This document shows, in pieces, positions 31,483 to 42,373 of a stretch of 64,000 nt of DNA. The notes under the pieces were generated by a model. The model worked only from the letters and a program-made list of their open reading frames with translations. It did not search any database and was not told the origin of the DNA. Every line of letters begins with the position of its first letter. The stretch's first letter is position 1. Source of the stretch: an uncultured Pelagibacteraceae bacterium (GTDB taxonomy: Bacteria > Pseudomonadota > Alphaproteobacteria > Pelagibacterales > Pelagibacteraceae); the NCBI GenBank assembly GCA_902571925.1, contig CACGDW010000001.1:1-64000 (forward strand), written 5' to 3'. The position numbers and the translations under genes were made by a program.

Positions 31483-31772
31483 GTAAAGGTTATATTGTAT
31501 GTGTTTATGAAATAATAAATGACGATAATACATTAAAAGAATATGCAGTAAAAGCAAAAGTTGCTGTTGAAAAATATAGTGGGAAATTTTTAGTAAGAGG
31601 TGGAAAAAAAATTGTTACTGAAGGTAAAAATTTTGTTAGAACTGTTGTAATAGAATTTAATTCATTTGATGTGGCTAAAGAATTTTTTTATTCCTCTGAA
31701 TATCAAGCGGCTCACGAATTATTAAAAGATAAAAAAGTAGTGAGAAATCATCAAATAATAGAAGGAAGCTAA
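31467..31772 (+). CDS. DUF1330 family protein
   Basis: KGYIVCVYEI..., FLVRGGKKIVTEG, VVIEFNSFDVAKEFFYSSEYQ. Confidence 0.85.
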   Translation: MDRKMSKGYIVCVYEIINDDNTLKEYAVKAKVAVEKYSGKFLVRGGKKIVTEGKNFVRTVVIEFNSFDVAKEFFYSSEYQAAHELLKDKKVVRNHQIIEGS

Positions 31773-32404
31773 TATTGAATTGGTTCTGGATCAATACTTC
31801 TCCAAAGATACCAAGTAGCAACTGAACAATAAGGTGTAAACTTTTTTTGTAAAAGTTTAATAAATTTTTCAGGGGGTAAATATTTTTTTTTATAATTTTT
31901 TGATATAGCTCTTAAAAGCCCTATATCTTGGACAGGCCAAATATTAGACCTATTATATGTAAATAATAAAATCATTTCAGCAGACCATCTTCCGATTTGT
32001 TTTAAACTAGATAAATAAATAATTGCTTCTTCATCACCCATTTTATTAATCAATCTTGGATTAAAAGATCTATCTATCATCTGTTTTGCTAAATTTTTTA
32101 TTCCTGAAATTTTCTGTCTACTAAGTCCACAGCTCTTTAGTTGAATTTTAGATAATTTTGAAACTATTTTAGGATTAATCTTATTTTTACACTTTCTTTT
32201 GAATTTAATAAAAACTGAGTTAGCAGCAGCGACACTTATCTGTTGTCCTATAATACTTTTACATAATGAAAAAAAGATATCTTTGCGTGAAGTTAATGTT
32301 GTTTCTGATGGACTTTTATAACTTTTGATTAGATTGGACATCGTCTTATCTTTTTTTGAGAGATATTTTTTAGCCTTGTTCCAATATTTCGGGGATTTAG
32401 TCAT
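31769..32404 (-). CDS. DNA-3-methyladenine glycosylase II (AlkA-like HhH-GPD)
   Basis: LCKSIIGQQISVAAANSVF, CGLSRQKISGIKNLA, LKQIGRWSAEMILLF, WPVQDIGL. Confidence 0.88.
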   Translation of the reverse strand: MTKSPKYWNKAKKYLSKKDKTMSNLIKSYKSPSETTLTSRKDIFFSLCKSIIGQQISVAAANSVFIKFKRKCKNKINPKIVSKLSKIQLKSCGLSRQKISGIKNLAKQMIDRSFNPRLINKMGDEEAIIYLSSLKQIGRWSAEMILLFTYNRSNIWPVQDIGLLRAISKNYKKKYLPPEKFIKLLQKKFTPYCSVATWYLWRSIDPEPIQY

Positions 32405-33281
32405 TTATAGTCTCTGAAGAAATAATTTTTTTTTTATAAATTTCTCTTCTAAAAATTATTAATGTTGAAATAATAACCAAAAAAGCTCCCATCAATGTTT
32501 TAATTGTAGGAACCTCACCCCAGATAAGATAGCCAAAAAATATGGCAAAAACCAAAGCTAAATACTTTAGAGGTGTAACAAGAGAAACTTCTGAATATTT
32601 ATATGATTGACTGAGCCATAAATTAGCAACACCTCCAAAGATACCTACTAAAGATAATAATATAAAATGATTAAAACTGGGCATCACCCAGCCCTGAGGA
32701 ATTGTAAATAAACTCAGTAATGTTATAGACAAAGAAAAGTAAAAAGAAATTAACCACACTGGTTCAGTTGAAGAAAGTTGTCTAATGGTTATTGCCACAT
32801 ATGAAAGTCCTAAACAAAATATTATTGGAAAAATATAATAGATATTAAGTTCAGTTATTCCTGGTTCTGTTATAACTAAAATACCTATGAAACCTATAAC
32901 TACTGCTAACCATCTAAAAATTCCAACTTTTTCGCTCAAAAAAAATATTGATAAAATTGTTGCAAATATTGGAGACGCAAAAGAAATACTGACAACTGTA
33001 GCCAAAGGTAGTTCTCTTAAAGCAATAAAAATTGAAACTAGAGCAATTAAACCTGATAAACATCTCAATAAATGAAGTCCTGCTCTTTTAGTTTGATAAA
33101 AATTATGCAATCTTTCTCTTGGAATAATAAAAAAATAAAAAATAATTCCAAAAAAGCCTCTAAAAAACAATACTTGTCCAATTGGGTAATCTACAGACCA
33201 TTTAACTATAATATCCATCAAAGAAAATGCGCAAATGGATATAAACATGTACAAAAAACCTAATTGATTTTTACTGAGCAT
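32397..33281 (-). CDS. DMT (EamA) family transporter
   Basis: About 10 hydrophobic segments, two EamA-like halves. Confidence 0.88.
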   Translation of the reverse strand: MLSKNQLGFLYMFISICAFSLMDIIVKWSVDYPIGQVLFFRGFFGIIFYFFIIPRERLHNFYQTKRAGLHLLRCLSGLIALVSIFIALRELPLATVVSISFASPIFATILSIFFLSEKVGIFRWLAVVIGFIGILVITEPGITELNIYYIFPIIFCLGLSYVAITIRQLSSTEPVWLISFYFSLSITLLSLFTIPQGWVMPSFNHFILLSLVGIFGGVANLWLSQSYKYSEVSLVTPLKYLALVFAIFFGYLIWGEVPTIKTLMGAFLVIISTLIIFRREIYKKKIISSETIND

Positions 33282-33316
33282 ATGAATAATTTGTAGTTTA
33301 ATTTAAATCATAATCA

Positions 33317-33760
33317 ATGGAAATAGCAGTTTTAGCATTAGGATGTTTTTGGGGACCAGAAATAAAATTTAGTAAAATTGATGGTATTATTAAAACTGAA
33401 GTTGGATATTGTGGAGGTAACAGTCCAACCACAACTTATAAGGAAGTTTGCACGGGTAATACAAACCATGCGGAGGTTGTTAAGCTTGATTTTGATGAAA
33501 AGGTTATCTCTTATGAAAAAATCTTAAAAATCTTCTTTCAAATCCACGATCCAACAACTCTTAATTCTCAAGGGCCAGATTTTGGAACTCAGTACAGAAG
33601 TGAAATATTTTATCTAAATGATAATCAAAAAATAATAGCTGAGAAAGTGCTAAATAATATAAACGAGAGATTATCTGGCAAAGTTGTAACAAAAATTTCT
33701 TTATTGAAAAATTACTGTCCTGCTGAAGAATATCATCAAAAATATTTAGATAAAAGATAG
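33317..33760 (+). CDS. msrA: Peptide-methionine (S)-S-oxide reductase
   Basis: LGCFWGPEI, TEVGYCGG, HDPTTLNSQGPDFGTQYRSEIF. Confidence 0.95.
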   Translation: MEIAVLALGCFWGPEIKFSKIDGIIKTEVGYCGGNSPTTTYKEVCTGNTNHAEVVKLDFDEKVISYEKILKIFFQIHDPTTLNSQGPDFGTQYRSEIFYLNDNQKIIAEKVLNNINERLSGKVVTKISLLKNYCPAEEYHQKYLDKR

Positions 33761-33761
33761 A

Positions 33762-34577
33762 ATGTCATTGGTTGAAACAGACTGGTTAGCAAAAAATATT
33801 AAGGATGTAAAAATTATTGATTGTTCTTGGCATATGCCTCAAACAAAGAGAGATGGTTTTGTAGAGTATACGAACAAACATATACCAAACGCTATCTTTT
33901 TTGATCTAGATAATAATTCTAAAAAAAATATCGATTTGCCTCATATGCTCGTTGAAAAAAATGATTGGGAGAAAATTGTATCAAATATGGGAATAAAAAA
34001 AGAAGATAAAATAATCATTTATGATAATTCTGATGTAATAAGTTCCTGTCGTTGTTGGTTTAACTTTATTTATTTTGGACATGAACCAAAATTGGTCCAT
34101 GTTTTAAATGGGGGGCTTAAAAAATGGGTTATAGAAGATAGAGAAATAACAAAAAATCTGCCTGATATTCAAATGTCTAATTACATTAGTTCTGAAAAAA
34201 AAGAATTTGTAAAAACTAAAAACTTAATCGATCAAAATATTGATATTCAAAATTTTAAAGTTATCGATGCTAGAAGCAAAGAAAGATTTGAGGGAAAAGT
34301 TCCAGAGCCAAGAAAAGGTTTAAAAAGTGGCAGTATAAAAAATTCTTTTTGTATCCCTTTTAATAACTGTTTAAATGAAGATAAGACATTTAAAAGTAAA
34401 GAGGATCTTAAGCTCATCTTTGAAAATTGTTTAAAAAATATAAATGATAGAAATATAGTTTTTTCATGTGGATCTGGTGTTACTGCGTGTGTTTTGGCAC
34501 TAGCTTATTCTTTAATAAATGATAAATATCACCCTTGTATTTATGATGGCTCTTGGGCTGAATACGGCTTAATTTAA
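33762..34577 (+). CDS. sseA: 3-mercaptopyruvate/thiosulfate sulfurtransferase
   Basis: Two rhodanese domains, FSCGSGVTACVLALA active-site loop. Confidence 0.88.
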   Translation: MSLVETDWLAKNIKDVKIIDCSWHMPQTKRDGFVEYTNKHIPNAIFFDLDNNSKKNIDLPHMLVEKNDWEKIVSNMGIKKEDKIIIYDNSDVISSCRCWFNFIYFGHEPKLVHVLNGGLKKWVIEDREITKNLPDIQMSNYISSEKKEFVKTKNLIDQNIDIQNFKVIDARSKERFEGKVPEPRKGLKSGSIKNSFCIPFNNCLNEDKTFKSKEDLKLIFENCLKNINDRNIVFSCGSGVTACVLALAYSLINDKYHPCIYDGSWAEYGLI

Positions 34578-34584
34578 ATTTAAA

Positions 34585-35454
34585 ATGAAAAGATCTACAA
34601 AAACTATTTCTATAATATTGGTGTTTTTCTTAATCATAGCAATTGTGATTATTGGAAGAACAATGATCGGAAATCATTTTAAAAAAAAATTTAGTAAAAG
34701 ACCCCCTCCAGGAATTATAATTAGCGAGGTTGTAGAAAAACAATTTTCAGAAAAAATAGAAACTTTTGGAACAGCAATTTCGAAAAAATCTCAAACATTT
34801 AAGATAAAAAAAGATGACCTTTTAAAAGACCTAAAGCTAAAAAATTTTGTAAAAAAAGGCGAAATATTAATTGAATTGAAAAGTGGTAATATAATAGCAC
34901 CATTCAATGGAGTATTAGGATATACCGGACTTACAGAGGATATTCTTGTTTCAAATAACATAGTCATTATCACAATTGATGATAACTCAACTATATATTC
35001 TGATATAAAAATACCTGAAAATTATGCATCATACATAAAAAAGGGGCTGCCAGTTGATGTTAAAATAGCTAACTATAAAGAAAAAATTTTTAAGGGTGAG
35101 GTGGACTTTGTTTCAAGTAGAATTAACGCTGATACCAGAAGTTTACTATCAAGAATAAAAGTGAATAATAAAGACTTAGATTTAATTTCAGGTTCATTAT
35201 TAGAAGTTAGTGTAAAATTTAACCTTAGAAATTCTTTAAGTGTACCTGATACAAGTGTAATGGTTGAAGGTGATAAATCTTATGTTTATAAAATTAATGA
35301 TGAAAATATTGCAAACAAAACAGAAGTAGAAACAGGTTTAAGAACAGATGAAAATATAGAAATAATTTCTGGTTTAACTCAAGGCGATATCATTGTGGCG
35401 GAAGGTTTAAGGAAAGTTAGACCTCGTGGAAAAATAAAACCCATCAATCAATAA
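34585..35454 (+). CDS. RND efflux periplasmic adaptor (MFP) subunit
   Basis: Single TM, IIAPFNGVLGYTGL lipoyl-like, ending directly at the RND permease gene. Confidence 0.85.
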   Translation: MKRSTKTISIILVFFLIIAIVIIGRTMIGNHFKKKFSKRPPPGIIISEVVEKQFSEKIETFGTAISKKSQTFKIKKDDLLKDLKLKNFVKKGEILIELKSGNIIAPFNGVLGYTGLTEDILVSNNIVIITIDDNSTIYSDIKIPENYASYIKKGLPVDVKIANYKEKIFKGEVDFVSSRINADTRSLLSRIKVNNKDLDLISGSLLEVSVKFNLRNSLSVPDTSVMVEGDKSYVYKINDENIANKTEVETGLRTDENIEIISGLTQGDIIVAEGLRKVRPRGKIKPINQ

Positions 35455-38400
35455 ATGAATATTACAGAATTAAGTATAAAAAGACCAACTGTCTCTTGGG
35501 TTATGTCTCTTATTTTAATTGTTTTTGGCTTATTCGTGTTTTGGAAATTGCCAGTAAGAGAGTTGCCAAATGGTATACAGCCTCCAGTCGTACAGATTCA
35601 AGTAGATTATAAATCCGCTGCGGCTTCAATAGTAGATCAAGAAGTAACTCAGGTTGTTGAAGATGTTATTGGAGGAGCCGAAGGTATAAAAAATATCGAT
35701 TCTAAATCTGAAAATGGAAGAAGTACAATCAATGTAGAGTTTGATACTAGTATAGATTTAGATAATGCGGCCAACGACATTAGAGAAAGAGTTGCTAGAA
35801 TTGTCGATAATTTACCCGCCGAGTCTGATGCTCCACAAATACTCAAAAGAGCAGCTGGTTTTACTACAACTATGTGGTTATCTTTATCCTCTTCAACTTG
35901 GAGTGATCTTGAGCTAGGAGATTACGCAGAAAGATATTTGGTTGATCAATTTTCTAGTGTTAAAAATGTTGGTAGGATCAGAGTTGGAGGGTTAAGAGAA
36001 TTAAGTATCAGAGTTTGGATTGATCCTATTAGGCTTGCTGCTAATAATTTGACAATCAAAGAGGTTGAGACTGCGATGAGGGCAGAAAATATTAGTCTTC
36101 CAGCTGGAACTCTTGAAGCAGACAACATTGATTTAACACTTAATTTAGATAAATCATATAATGACATTAATTCTATCAAATTACTCCCAATTAAAAAAAA
36201 CGGTAATAAAGTTATTTTATTATCTGATGTTGCAAATATAGAATTTGGTCCAGTTTCAGAAAAAACCCTATTTAAAGCCCAAACTAAAGATCAAATAAAT
36301 TTAAAAACTGTTGGAATAGGTATCTATGCAAGAAGTGGTGCATCAACAGTTGAGCTCTCAGATGATATCAAGAAAAAGATTGTTCAAGTCAAGAAATCAT
36401 TGCCTGATGAATTGGATTTAAGAGTTTCATTTAATCGAGCAAACTATGTGGAGGCAGCTATTCACGAAGTATATAAAACTCTAGTAATAGCTTTTATTTT
36501 AGTTGTATTAATAATTTACCTGTTTTTAGGAAATTTAAAGGCAGTTATAGTACCTGCAATAGCACTCCCTGTTAGTCTTATAGCATCCTTTTTAGGTTTA
36601 TACATATTTGGGCTATCAATAAATATTTTTGTCCTTTTAAGCTTTATTTTAGCTATAGGAATAATCACAGACGACTCTGTCATAATGACAGATGCAATAT
36701 ATAGACGAATAGAAAATGGTGAGTCACCATTGGTTGCTGCGTACAAGGGTTCTAAGCAAATCTCTTTCGCTATCATAGCAACAACGTTAATTTTAGTAGC
36801 TGTTTTTCTGCCCTTAATTTTTATTGAGGGAATTTCTGGAACTTTGTTTAAAGAAACAGCAATTGCTTTGTCTTTTTCAATTGTTGTATCTTCTTTTGTA
36901 GCATTAACATTATCTCCAATGCTTGCTAGTAAATTTTTATATAAAAACACAACAAAAAAGAAATTTGTACAAAAGTTTGAAAAAATCTTTTTGGGTTTTG
37001 CTAATTTTTATAAAGAAACTTTAGATATAATTATTAATAGAACAAAAACTGTAAGCACTTTTATTGTATTAATAGTTGTAGCGTCAGTATTATTATTTAG
37101 TTTCTCAAAAAAAGAATTGTTACCCATGGAAGATCGTGGGGCATATTTGATTATCGGTTCAACTGATGAGGGAAGTTCTTTTGAATATACTCAAGAACAA
37201 GCCCAGAAAGTGGAGGCAAGACTGATTCCTCTTCTTCAAGCTGAGGATAGTCCATATGCAAGATTTATTATGAGGGTACCTGGCTTTGGTAATTCAGCAA
37301 ATTCATATAATAGTTTTATAATTATTGCTTTACTAGATGACTGGAAAAACCGAAAAAAGGGACAACAAATTGTTTTGAGAGAAGCTATTGGAAAAATAGT
37401 AACTCTACCACAAGCATTGGCTTTCCCTATCTCTCCGCAATCAATAAGAGTTTCAAATTATAATAAACCTTTACAGATGGTTATTTATGGAAACACTTAC
37501 GAAGAACTAGAGGAAAAACAAAAAAGTGTTATTCGAAAGATGAGAACAAATAAAAATCTCTCTAGAATTGAGTCCGACTACAACAGAAATAAACCAGAGA
37601 TAAAATTGATGATTAACAAGAATAAAGCTAAAGATTTAGGTGTTTCAACAAAATCGATAGGTGAAACACTTGAAACTCTTTATGGAGGAAAAAAAATAAC
37701 AACCTTTAATAAACTAGGTAAAGAATATCCTATTATTGTTCAACAATATTTATCTGACAGAAGAAACAAAGAGGGTGTTTCTAAAATATTCGTTCGTTCA
37801 GAAACAAATGAAAAACTAATTTCTTTAGCAAATCTAGTTAGTTTTAAGGAAGAAGGCTCAGCAAAAAAACTTGCAAGATATAATAGGCAGAGAGCAGTAA
37901 CGATATCAGCAAATATTAACGAAGGTTATACTTTAACACAGGCAATGAGTTTTTTAGAGGATGTGATGGCTGATATTGCTCCTGAAAATCAAATTACTTG
38001 GAAAGGAAAATCTGAGGAAATTAAAGAAACTAGTAATGAATTATTCATAATTTTTGCGTTAGCACTACTTACTGCATATTTAGTAATGGCAGCCACATTT
38101 AATTCTTTCATTCATCCATTTATAATTATTTTAACTGTACCATTAGCTATTTTTGGTGGGTTAATATTTATTCTATTTCTAAATAGTTCAGTAAATATTT
38201 TTTCTCAAATCGCTTTAATCATATTAATAGGTATTTCTACAAAAAATAGTATTTTGATTGTTGACTATGCAAATCGAATTAGAACTATGGGGAAAGATAT
38301 AAGAGTAGCTGTTAAAGAAGCATGTTCAGCAAGATTTAGACCAATTATTATGACCTCACTGAGCACTATGATTGCTATGGTACCTCTTGTAATTGGCAAT

Positions 38401-38583
38401 TTTGGTCCTGGTGCAGGTGAGGGATCAAGACTAGCTGTAGGTTCAACTATTTTAGGTGGAATGATAATATCAACTTTTTTTACCTTGTATATTACTCCAT
38501 CGATGTATTTTGCATTAGCAAAAAATACAAAAAGAATTGATGTAGTAGATTTAGAGTTAAAAAAAGAGTTATCTAAAAAATAA
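35455..38583 (+). CDS. RND family efflux permease (HAE1/AcrB-like)
   Basis: 1042 aa; SIKRPTVSWVMSLILIVFG, GIITDDSVIMTDA, ISTKNSILIVDYAN, RPIIMTSLSTMIAMVPL. Confidence 0.95.
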   Translation: MNITELSIKRPTVSWVMSLILIVFGLFVFWKLPVRELPNGIQPPVVQIQVDYKSAAASIVDQEVTQVVEDVIGGAEGIKNIDSKSENGRSTINVEFDTSIDLDNAANDIRERVARIVDNLPAESDAPQILKRAAGFTTTMWLSLSSSTWSDLELGDYAERYLVDQFSSVKNVGRIRVGGLRELSIRVWIDPIRLAANNLTIKEVETAMRAENISLPAGTLEADNIDLTLNLDKSYNDINSIKLLPIKKNGNKVILLSDVANIEFGPVSEKTLFKAQTKDQINLKTVGIGIYARSGASTVELSDDIKKKIVQVKKSLPDELDLRVSFNRANYVEAAIHEVYKTLVIAFILVVLIIYLFLGNLKAVIVPAIALPVSLIASFLGLYIFGLSINIFVLLSFILAIGIITDDSVIMTDAIYRRIENGESPLVAAYKGSKQISFAIIATTLILVAVFLPLIFIEGISGTLFKETAIALSFSIVVSSFVALTLSPMLASKFLYKNTTKKKFVQKFEKIFLGFANFYKETLDIIINRTKTVSTFIVLIVVASVLLFSFSKKELLPMEDRGAYLIIGSTDEGSSFEYTQEQAQKVEARLIPLLQAEDSPYARFIMRVPGFGNSANSYNSFIIIALLDDWKNRKKGQQIVLREAIGKIVTLPQALAFPISPQSIRVSNYNKPLQMVIYGNTYEELEEKQKSVIRKMRTNKNLSRIESDYNRNKPEIKLMINKNKAKDLGVSTKSIGETLETLYGGKKITTFNKLGKEYPIIVQQYLSDRRNKEGVSKIFVRSETNEKLISLANLVSFKEEGSAKKLARYNRQRAVTISANINEGYTLTQAMSFLEDVMADIAPENQITWKGKSEEIKETSNELFIIFALALLTAYLVMAATFNSFIHPFIIILTVPLAIFGGLIFILFLNSSVNIFSQIALIILIGISTKNSILIVDYANRIRTMGKDIRVAVKEACSARFRPIIMTSLSTMIAMVPLVIGNFGPGAGEGSRLAVGSTILGGMIISTFFTLYITPSMYFALAKNTKRIDVVDLELKKELSKK

Positions 38584-39172
38584 TGTATTTATTTTTGTTC
38601 AGTGAATTTCTACATTTTGATAATTGTTTTTTATAGATATTAGATTGTTTTTGAACTTTCTTTGCCAAGCTTATTACTTTTTTATTTTTTTTATAATACT
38701 TATAATTTCCCCAGCCCTCATGATAGGCGAGATATTGTTTGAAAGCATCTTTCTTTGAAACTTTGAGAATAGACTCAGTTTTATTTGTATACCACCCAAT
38801 AAAGTCAACGCTATCTTTAAATCTAACTCTTGTTGCAAGTTTGTTTCCAGTTTCTTTTTTATATTGCTCCCAAGTACCTTTAACAGCTTGAGAATAACCA
38901 AATGAGCTCGAAGGTCTTTTAAAAGGGATCACCTTAAAAATTTTTTGTCTTGGAGGTTTTGCTAACCAATCAAAGTCGGACTCCATCTTTATTATTGCTA
39001 GTTGAACATAAATGGGTGTACCCCACTTTTGTTCAACCTTTTTAGTATGTTTATACCAAAGATATCTTTCATCAAATATTGAACAACTATTAGCAGTATT
39101 AACTGGAATTGAGGAACATCCAGTCAGTAAAAAAAAAATTAAAATATAAAATTTATTTTTTAGAAACTCCAT
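38573..39172 (-). CDS. Lytic transglycosylase-like (SLT-type) lipoprotein
   Basis: Lipobox LLTGC; AIIKMESDFDWLAKPP, SSFGYSQAVKGTWEQYK, AYHEGWGNY. Confidence 0.82.
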   Translation of the reverse strand: MEFLKNKFYILIFFLLTGCSSIPVNTANSCSIFDERYLWYKHTKKVEQKWGTPIYVQLAIIKMESDFDWLAKPPRQKIFKVIPFKRPSSSFGYSQAVKGTWEQYKKETGNKLATRVRFKDSVDFIGWYTNKTESILKVSKKDAFKQYLAYHEGWGNYKYYKKNKKVISLAKKVQKQSNIYKKQLSKCRNSLNKNKYIIF

Positions 39173-39548
39173 ATTTATTTATAAGTTTCCTTACAAAAAT
39201 TACAACAATCACTCCTAAAAAATTTCCAAATAAATCTGATAATTGAAAACTTCTTTCAGGTATAAATAAATGAAAAATCTCAAGAATTAACGATAATAAA
39301 ACTAAATAAATAATTAAATTTTTGATTTGATTTTGGTTTTTAAAACTGAGAAAACCAATAGCTGAAATTAGAATAAATACATAAAAGTGATTCGATGATA
39401 TTATAAAATCAGGTGTTATTTGAGGTTGTATCTTTTTATTACCATAAATAAACCATCCAACTAAACTACCTGGAAAAAGATATAAAGTTATTAAAAAAAT
39501 GTTTAAAGAATAAAAGATTATTCTATAATTGGAAAAAAATTTTATCAT
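39153..39548 (-). CDS. VanZ-like membrane protein
   Basis: Four hydrophobic segments; IPERSFQLSDLFGNFLGV. Confidence 0.7.
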   Translation of the reverse strand: MIKFFSNYRIIFYSLNIFLITLYLFPGSLVGWFIYGNKKIQPQITPDFIISSNHFYVFILISAIGFLSFKNQNQIKNLIIYLVLLSLILEIFHLFIPERSFQLSDLFGNFLGVIVVIFVRKLINKYGVSKK

Positions 39549-39593
39549 TTAATTATATAGTTTTATTTATAAATATATCTTAGAAATAATAAT

Positions 39594-40307
39594 ATGAGTA
39601 TTTTAGTTTTAGTAAGACACGGTCAAAGTACCTGGAATCTTGAAAAAAAATTTACTGGGTGGGTTGATGTCGATCTTACAGAAAATGGAAAATCAGAGGC
39701 AGAAAAGGCAGGCATTTTGATTAAAAATAGAGATATCGAAATAAATTTTTATTATTCTTCCCTACAATTACGAGCAAACAACACTCTTAAGATAATACAG
39801 AAAGTTTTGAATGAAAAAAAAAGTTTTACTAGAGCCTGGCAACTTAATGAGAGACATTATGGGGCGTTAACAGGATTAAATAAACTTGAAATGAGTAAAA
39901 AAATTGGCGAAGATAAAGTACATGAGTTTAGAAGATCCTGGAATGTCCGGCCAGAGGTTTTAAATAGAGGTAGTAAATTTCACCCCCTAAATATTGATGC
40001 TTATAAAGATATACCTAGAGAATCGATTCCTGACACAGAGTCTCTTAAAGATACTTATGATAGAGTGATTAAGTATTATGAAGAAGAAATTAGAGATAAA
40101 TTAAAAAACAATAATATTTTAATTTCTGCTCATGGGAACTCAATTAGAGCATTATGTAAAAATTTATTTAATTTAGATGATGTTCAAATCTCTAAATTGG
40201 AGATCCCTACAGGAAACCCTCTTATTATTGAATTTAATTCACAGAATAAGATAATTCTTTGTGAATACCTCGATAGAGAAAGGGCTAAAGATCTTGTAGT
40301 TTTTTAA
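39594..40307 (+). CDS. gpmA: 2,3-bisphosphoglycerate-dependent phosphoglycerate mutase
   Basis: LVRHGQSTWNLEKKFTGWVDVDL, NERHYGALTGLNK, SAHGNSIRALCK. Confidence 0.96.
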   Translation: MSILVLVRHGQSTWNLEKKFTGWVDVDLTENGKSEAEKAGILIKNRDIEINFYYSSLQLRANNTLKIIQKVLNEKKSFTRAWQLNERHYGALTGLNKLEMSKKIGEDKVHEFRRSWNVRPEVLNRGSKFHPLNIDAYKDIPRESIPDTESLKDTYDRVIKYYEEEIRDKLKNNNILISAHGNSIRALCKNLFNLDDVQISKLEIPTGNPLIIEFNSQNKIILCEYLDRERAKDLVVF

Positions 40308-40974
40308 AAGTTTCAAAATTTGTAAGATGGTAAAACTTATTAGAACTTTCAAAACCGTATAGTTCGTTTTTATCTAAAAGTTCGTTCCAAACTTTAGTAA
40401 TAGAAAAAGTATTGATATTGTATTTATTAAATATGTTTCTATTTAAAATTTGACAACCGATATATATAAAATTTTTATTATCATCTTTTTTTAACAAATT
40501 GTCTTTAATACTAAAATCTCCTTTAAGATTTTTATCAAAACTTCGTGCTTTATTTGCCATTAAAAGAATACAATTTATTTTTTTCAAAAAATAGAAGTTC
40601 TGCATTTTATTAATCTCATTTACATATTCCTCATTCCATAAAGTATCTGGATTTAAAACTAAAAAATCATTTTCTTTAGAATTATTAATCATATTTAAAA
40701 TTCCACCTCCCGTATCTAAAATCATTTCTCCATCACGTATGATTTGAATATCAATTGAAAAATTTTTTTTTTTAATAAATTCAAAAATTTGTTTACTTAA
40801 ATGAAATGTATTTAAAAAGACTTTTTTAACACCTAACTTAATTAGCATATTTATACAATTCTCTAGCATTGTTACATTGTTCAATTCCAAAAGTGGCTTT
40901 GGTGTTGTTAATGTTAATGGGTTCAATCTTTTACCAAGTCCCGCACATAATATTAAAGCTGTATTAATTTTCAT
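40285..40974 (-). CDS. Sugar nucleotidyltransferase (MurU-like)
   Basis: LCAGLGKRLNPLTLTTPKPLLELNN, LNPDTLW; adjacent to AmgK-like kinase. Confidence 0.85.
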   Translation of the reverse strand: MKINTALILCAGLGKRLNPLTLTTPKPLLELNNVTMLENCINMLIKLGVKKVFLNTFHLSKQIFEFIKKKNFSIDIQIIRDGEMILDTGGGILNMINNSKENDFLVLNPDTLWNEEYVNEINKMQNFYFLKKINCILLMANKARSFDKNLKGDFSIKDNLLKKDDNKNFIYIGCQILNRNIFNKYNINTFSITKVWNELLDKNELYGFESSNKFYHLTNFETFKKLQDL

Positions 40975-41911
40975 TTAATTCTTTTTTAAAGTTTTTATTT
41001 AGTAGCTTTTTTAAATCATCAAATAAAACATTTCCATAAATCCTAGTATTAATTAATTTCCAGGTATACGGTATTAATCTAAGATATCTTTTTTTTCTAT
41101 CTCTAGTGGCTAGTCTAGTAAAAATTCCTATTATTTTAAGATTTCTTAAAATTGATAAAATCTCAAAATCATTTTTAAATTTAGAGCTTTCAAGTTTTTT
41201 CTGTTTTTTAATGTAAAAATTATAGATTTTTTGTTTAAATCCTTTTGAAGTTTTAAATCTGACATCATCTATTAATGATGCTAAGTCATATGCTCTATTT
41301 CCTATCAATGCATCTTGACTATCAATAACTCCTATTTTATTTTTTACTAACATTAAATTTGAAACATGAAAATCTCTATGTACAAAAATATCATTTTTTA
41401 ATTTTAATTTATATGTAAGTGTTTTTATTATTTTTTTAAATTCTTTTGAAAATTTTTTTCTCTTAGTTTTTGAAAGTTTTTTTTTTATATACCAATCACA
41501 AAACAAATTTGCTTCTTTAATCAATATTTGATTATTATATTTTGGGATAGTGTAAATTTTCTTTTTAAAATTTCTTACTTTTGTATCTTTAATTAGTTGA
41601 ATTCGATTTAATAATTCAATGACTTTTTTAAAATAATTTAATTTGTTACTTTTTTTTTTACTTAATAAATTGAAAATTGTTTGATCTCCAAAATCCTGAA
41701 TTTCAATGAAATGTTTATTATAATTCTCATTAAGTAATGTAGGAGCTAAAATTCTATTTTTAATAAAAATTTTATTAATTGCGTCATATATGATTAAATT
41801 TTTGAATTTTTCTTTTTTAGCAAAAACCAAAACTGAACTATTACTGTTGTTTTGTTTTCTAAAGAATTCTCTGGATGATGCATCGCCTTTAATTTTTGTT
41901 AAATTTTTCAT
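40964..41911 (-). CDS. Aminoglycoside-phosphotransferase-fold kinase (AmgK-like)
   Basis: DASSREFFR, FVHRDFHVSNLMLVKNKIGVIDSQDALIGNRAYDLASL. Confidence 0.85.
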   Translation of the reverse strand: MKNLTKIKGDASSREFFRKQNNSNSSVLVFAKKEKFKNLIIYDAINKIFIKNRILAPTLLNENYNKHFIEIQDFGDQTIFNLLSKKKSNKLNYFKKVIELLNRIQLIKDTKVRNFKKKIYTIPKYNNQILIKEANLFCDWYIKKKLSKTKRKKFSKEFKKIIKTLTYKLKLKNDIFVHRDFHVSNLMLVKNKIGVIDSQDALIGNRAYDLASLIDDVRFKTSKGFKQKIYNFYIKKQKKLESSKFKNDFEILSILRNLKIIGIFTRLATRDRKKRYLRLIPYTWKLINTRIYGNVLFDDLKKLLNKNFKKELNEN

Positions 41912-41917
41912 ATAAGT

Positions 41918-42373
41918 TTACAAACTAAGACCTTTAACTTGTACAAATCTTTTCTTATAATCTTTTGCATATTCAAAACTAAGTTCTATTAACTGTTTAG
42001 GTTTTTCAATAATTTTTTGAGGCCATTCAATTAATGTAATTGAATTAAACTTGTCATCGAACAAATTTAAATTTTTAAGTTCATCCGCAGAATTAAGCCT
42101 ATACAAATCATAATGATTAATCTTTATTTTTTTTATTTGATATTCATTGAGTATGTTAAAAGTTGGGCTCGTAACTTCAGTTATAATTTCATTGTTTTCT
42201 TTTTGAAACCCATTAATTAGGTATTTAACAAATGTTGTTTTTCCAACACCCATTTCGCCATATAAAAATATTACATCTTGTGGTTTAATTTTTTTTAAAA
42301 ATTCAAGAGCGAATTCCTCTGTTTTGGTTTCTGAAGATAAATCTATTTTTTCATTTTTAATAGCGATAGGCAT
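41918..42373 (-). CDS. tsaE: tRNA threonylcarbamoyladenosine biosynthesis ATPase TsaE
   Basis: [42 protein letters not shown]. Confidence 0.94.
   Translation of the reverse strand: MPIAIKNEKIDLSSETKTEEFALEFLKKIKPQDVIFLYGEMGVGKTTFVKYLINGFQKENNEIITEVTSPTFNILNEYQIKKIKINHYDLYRLNSADELKNLNLFDDKFNSITLIEWPQKIIEKPKQLIELSFEYAKDYKKRFVQVKGLSL

Noticed and set aside
36516-36950. 144-aa minus-strand ORF inside the RND permease
   Set aside because: Antisense to transmembrane-coding sequence with no independent support.
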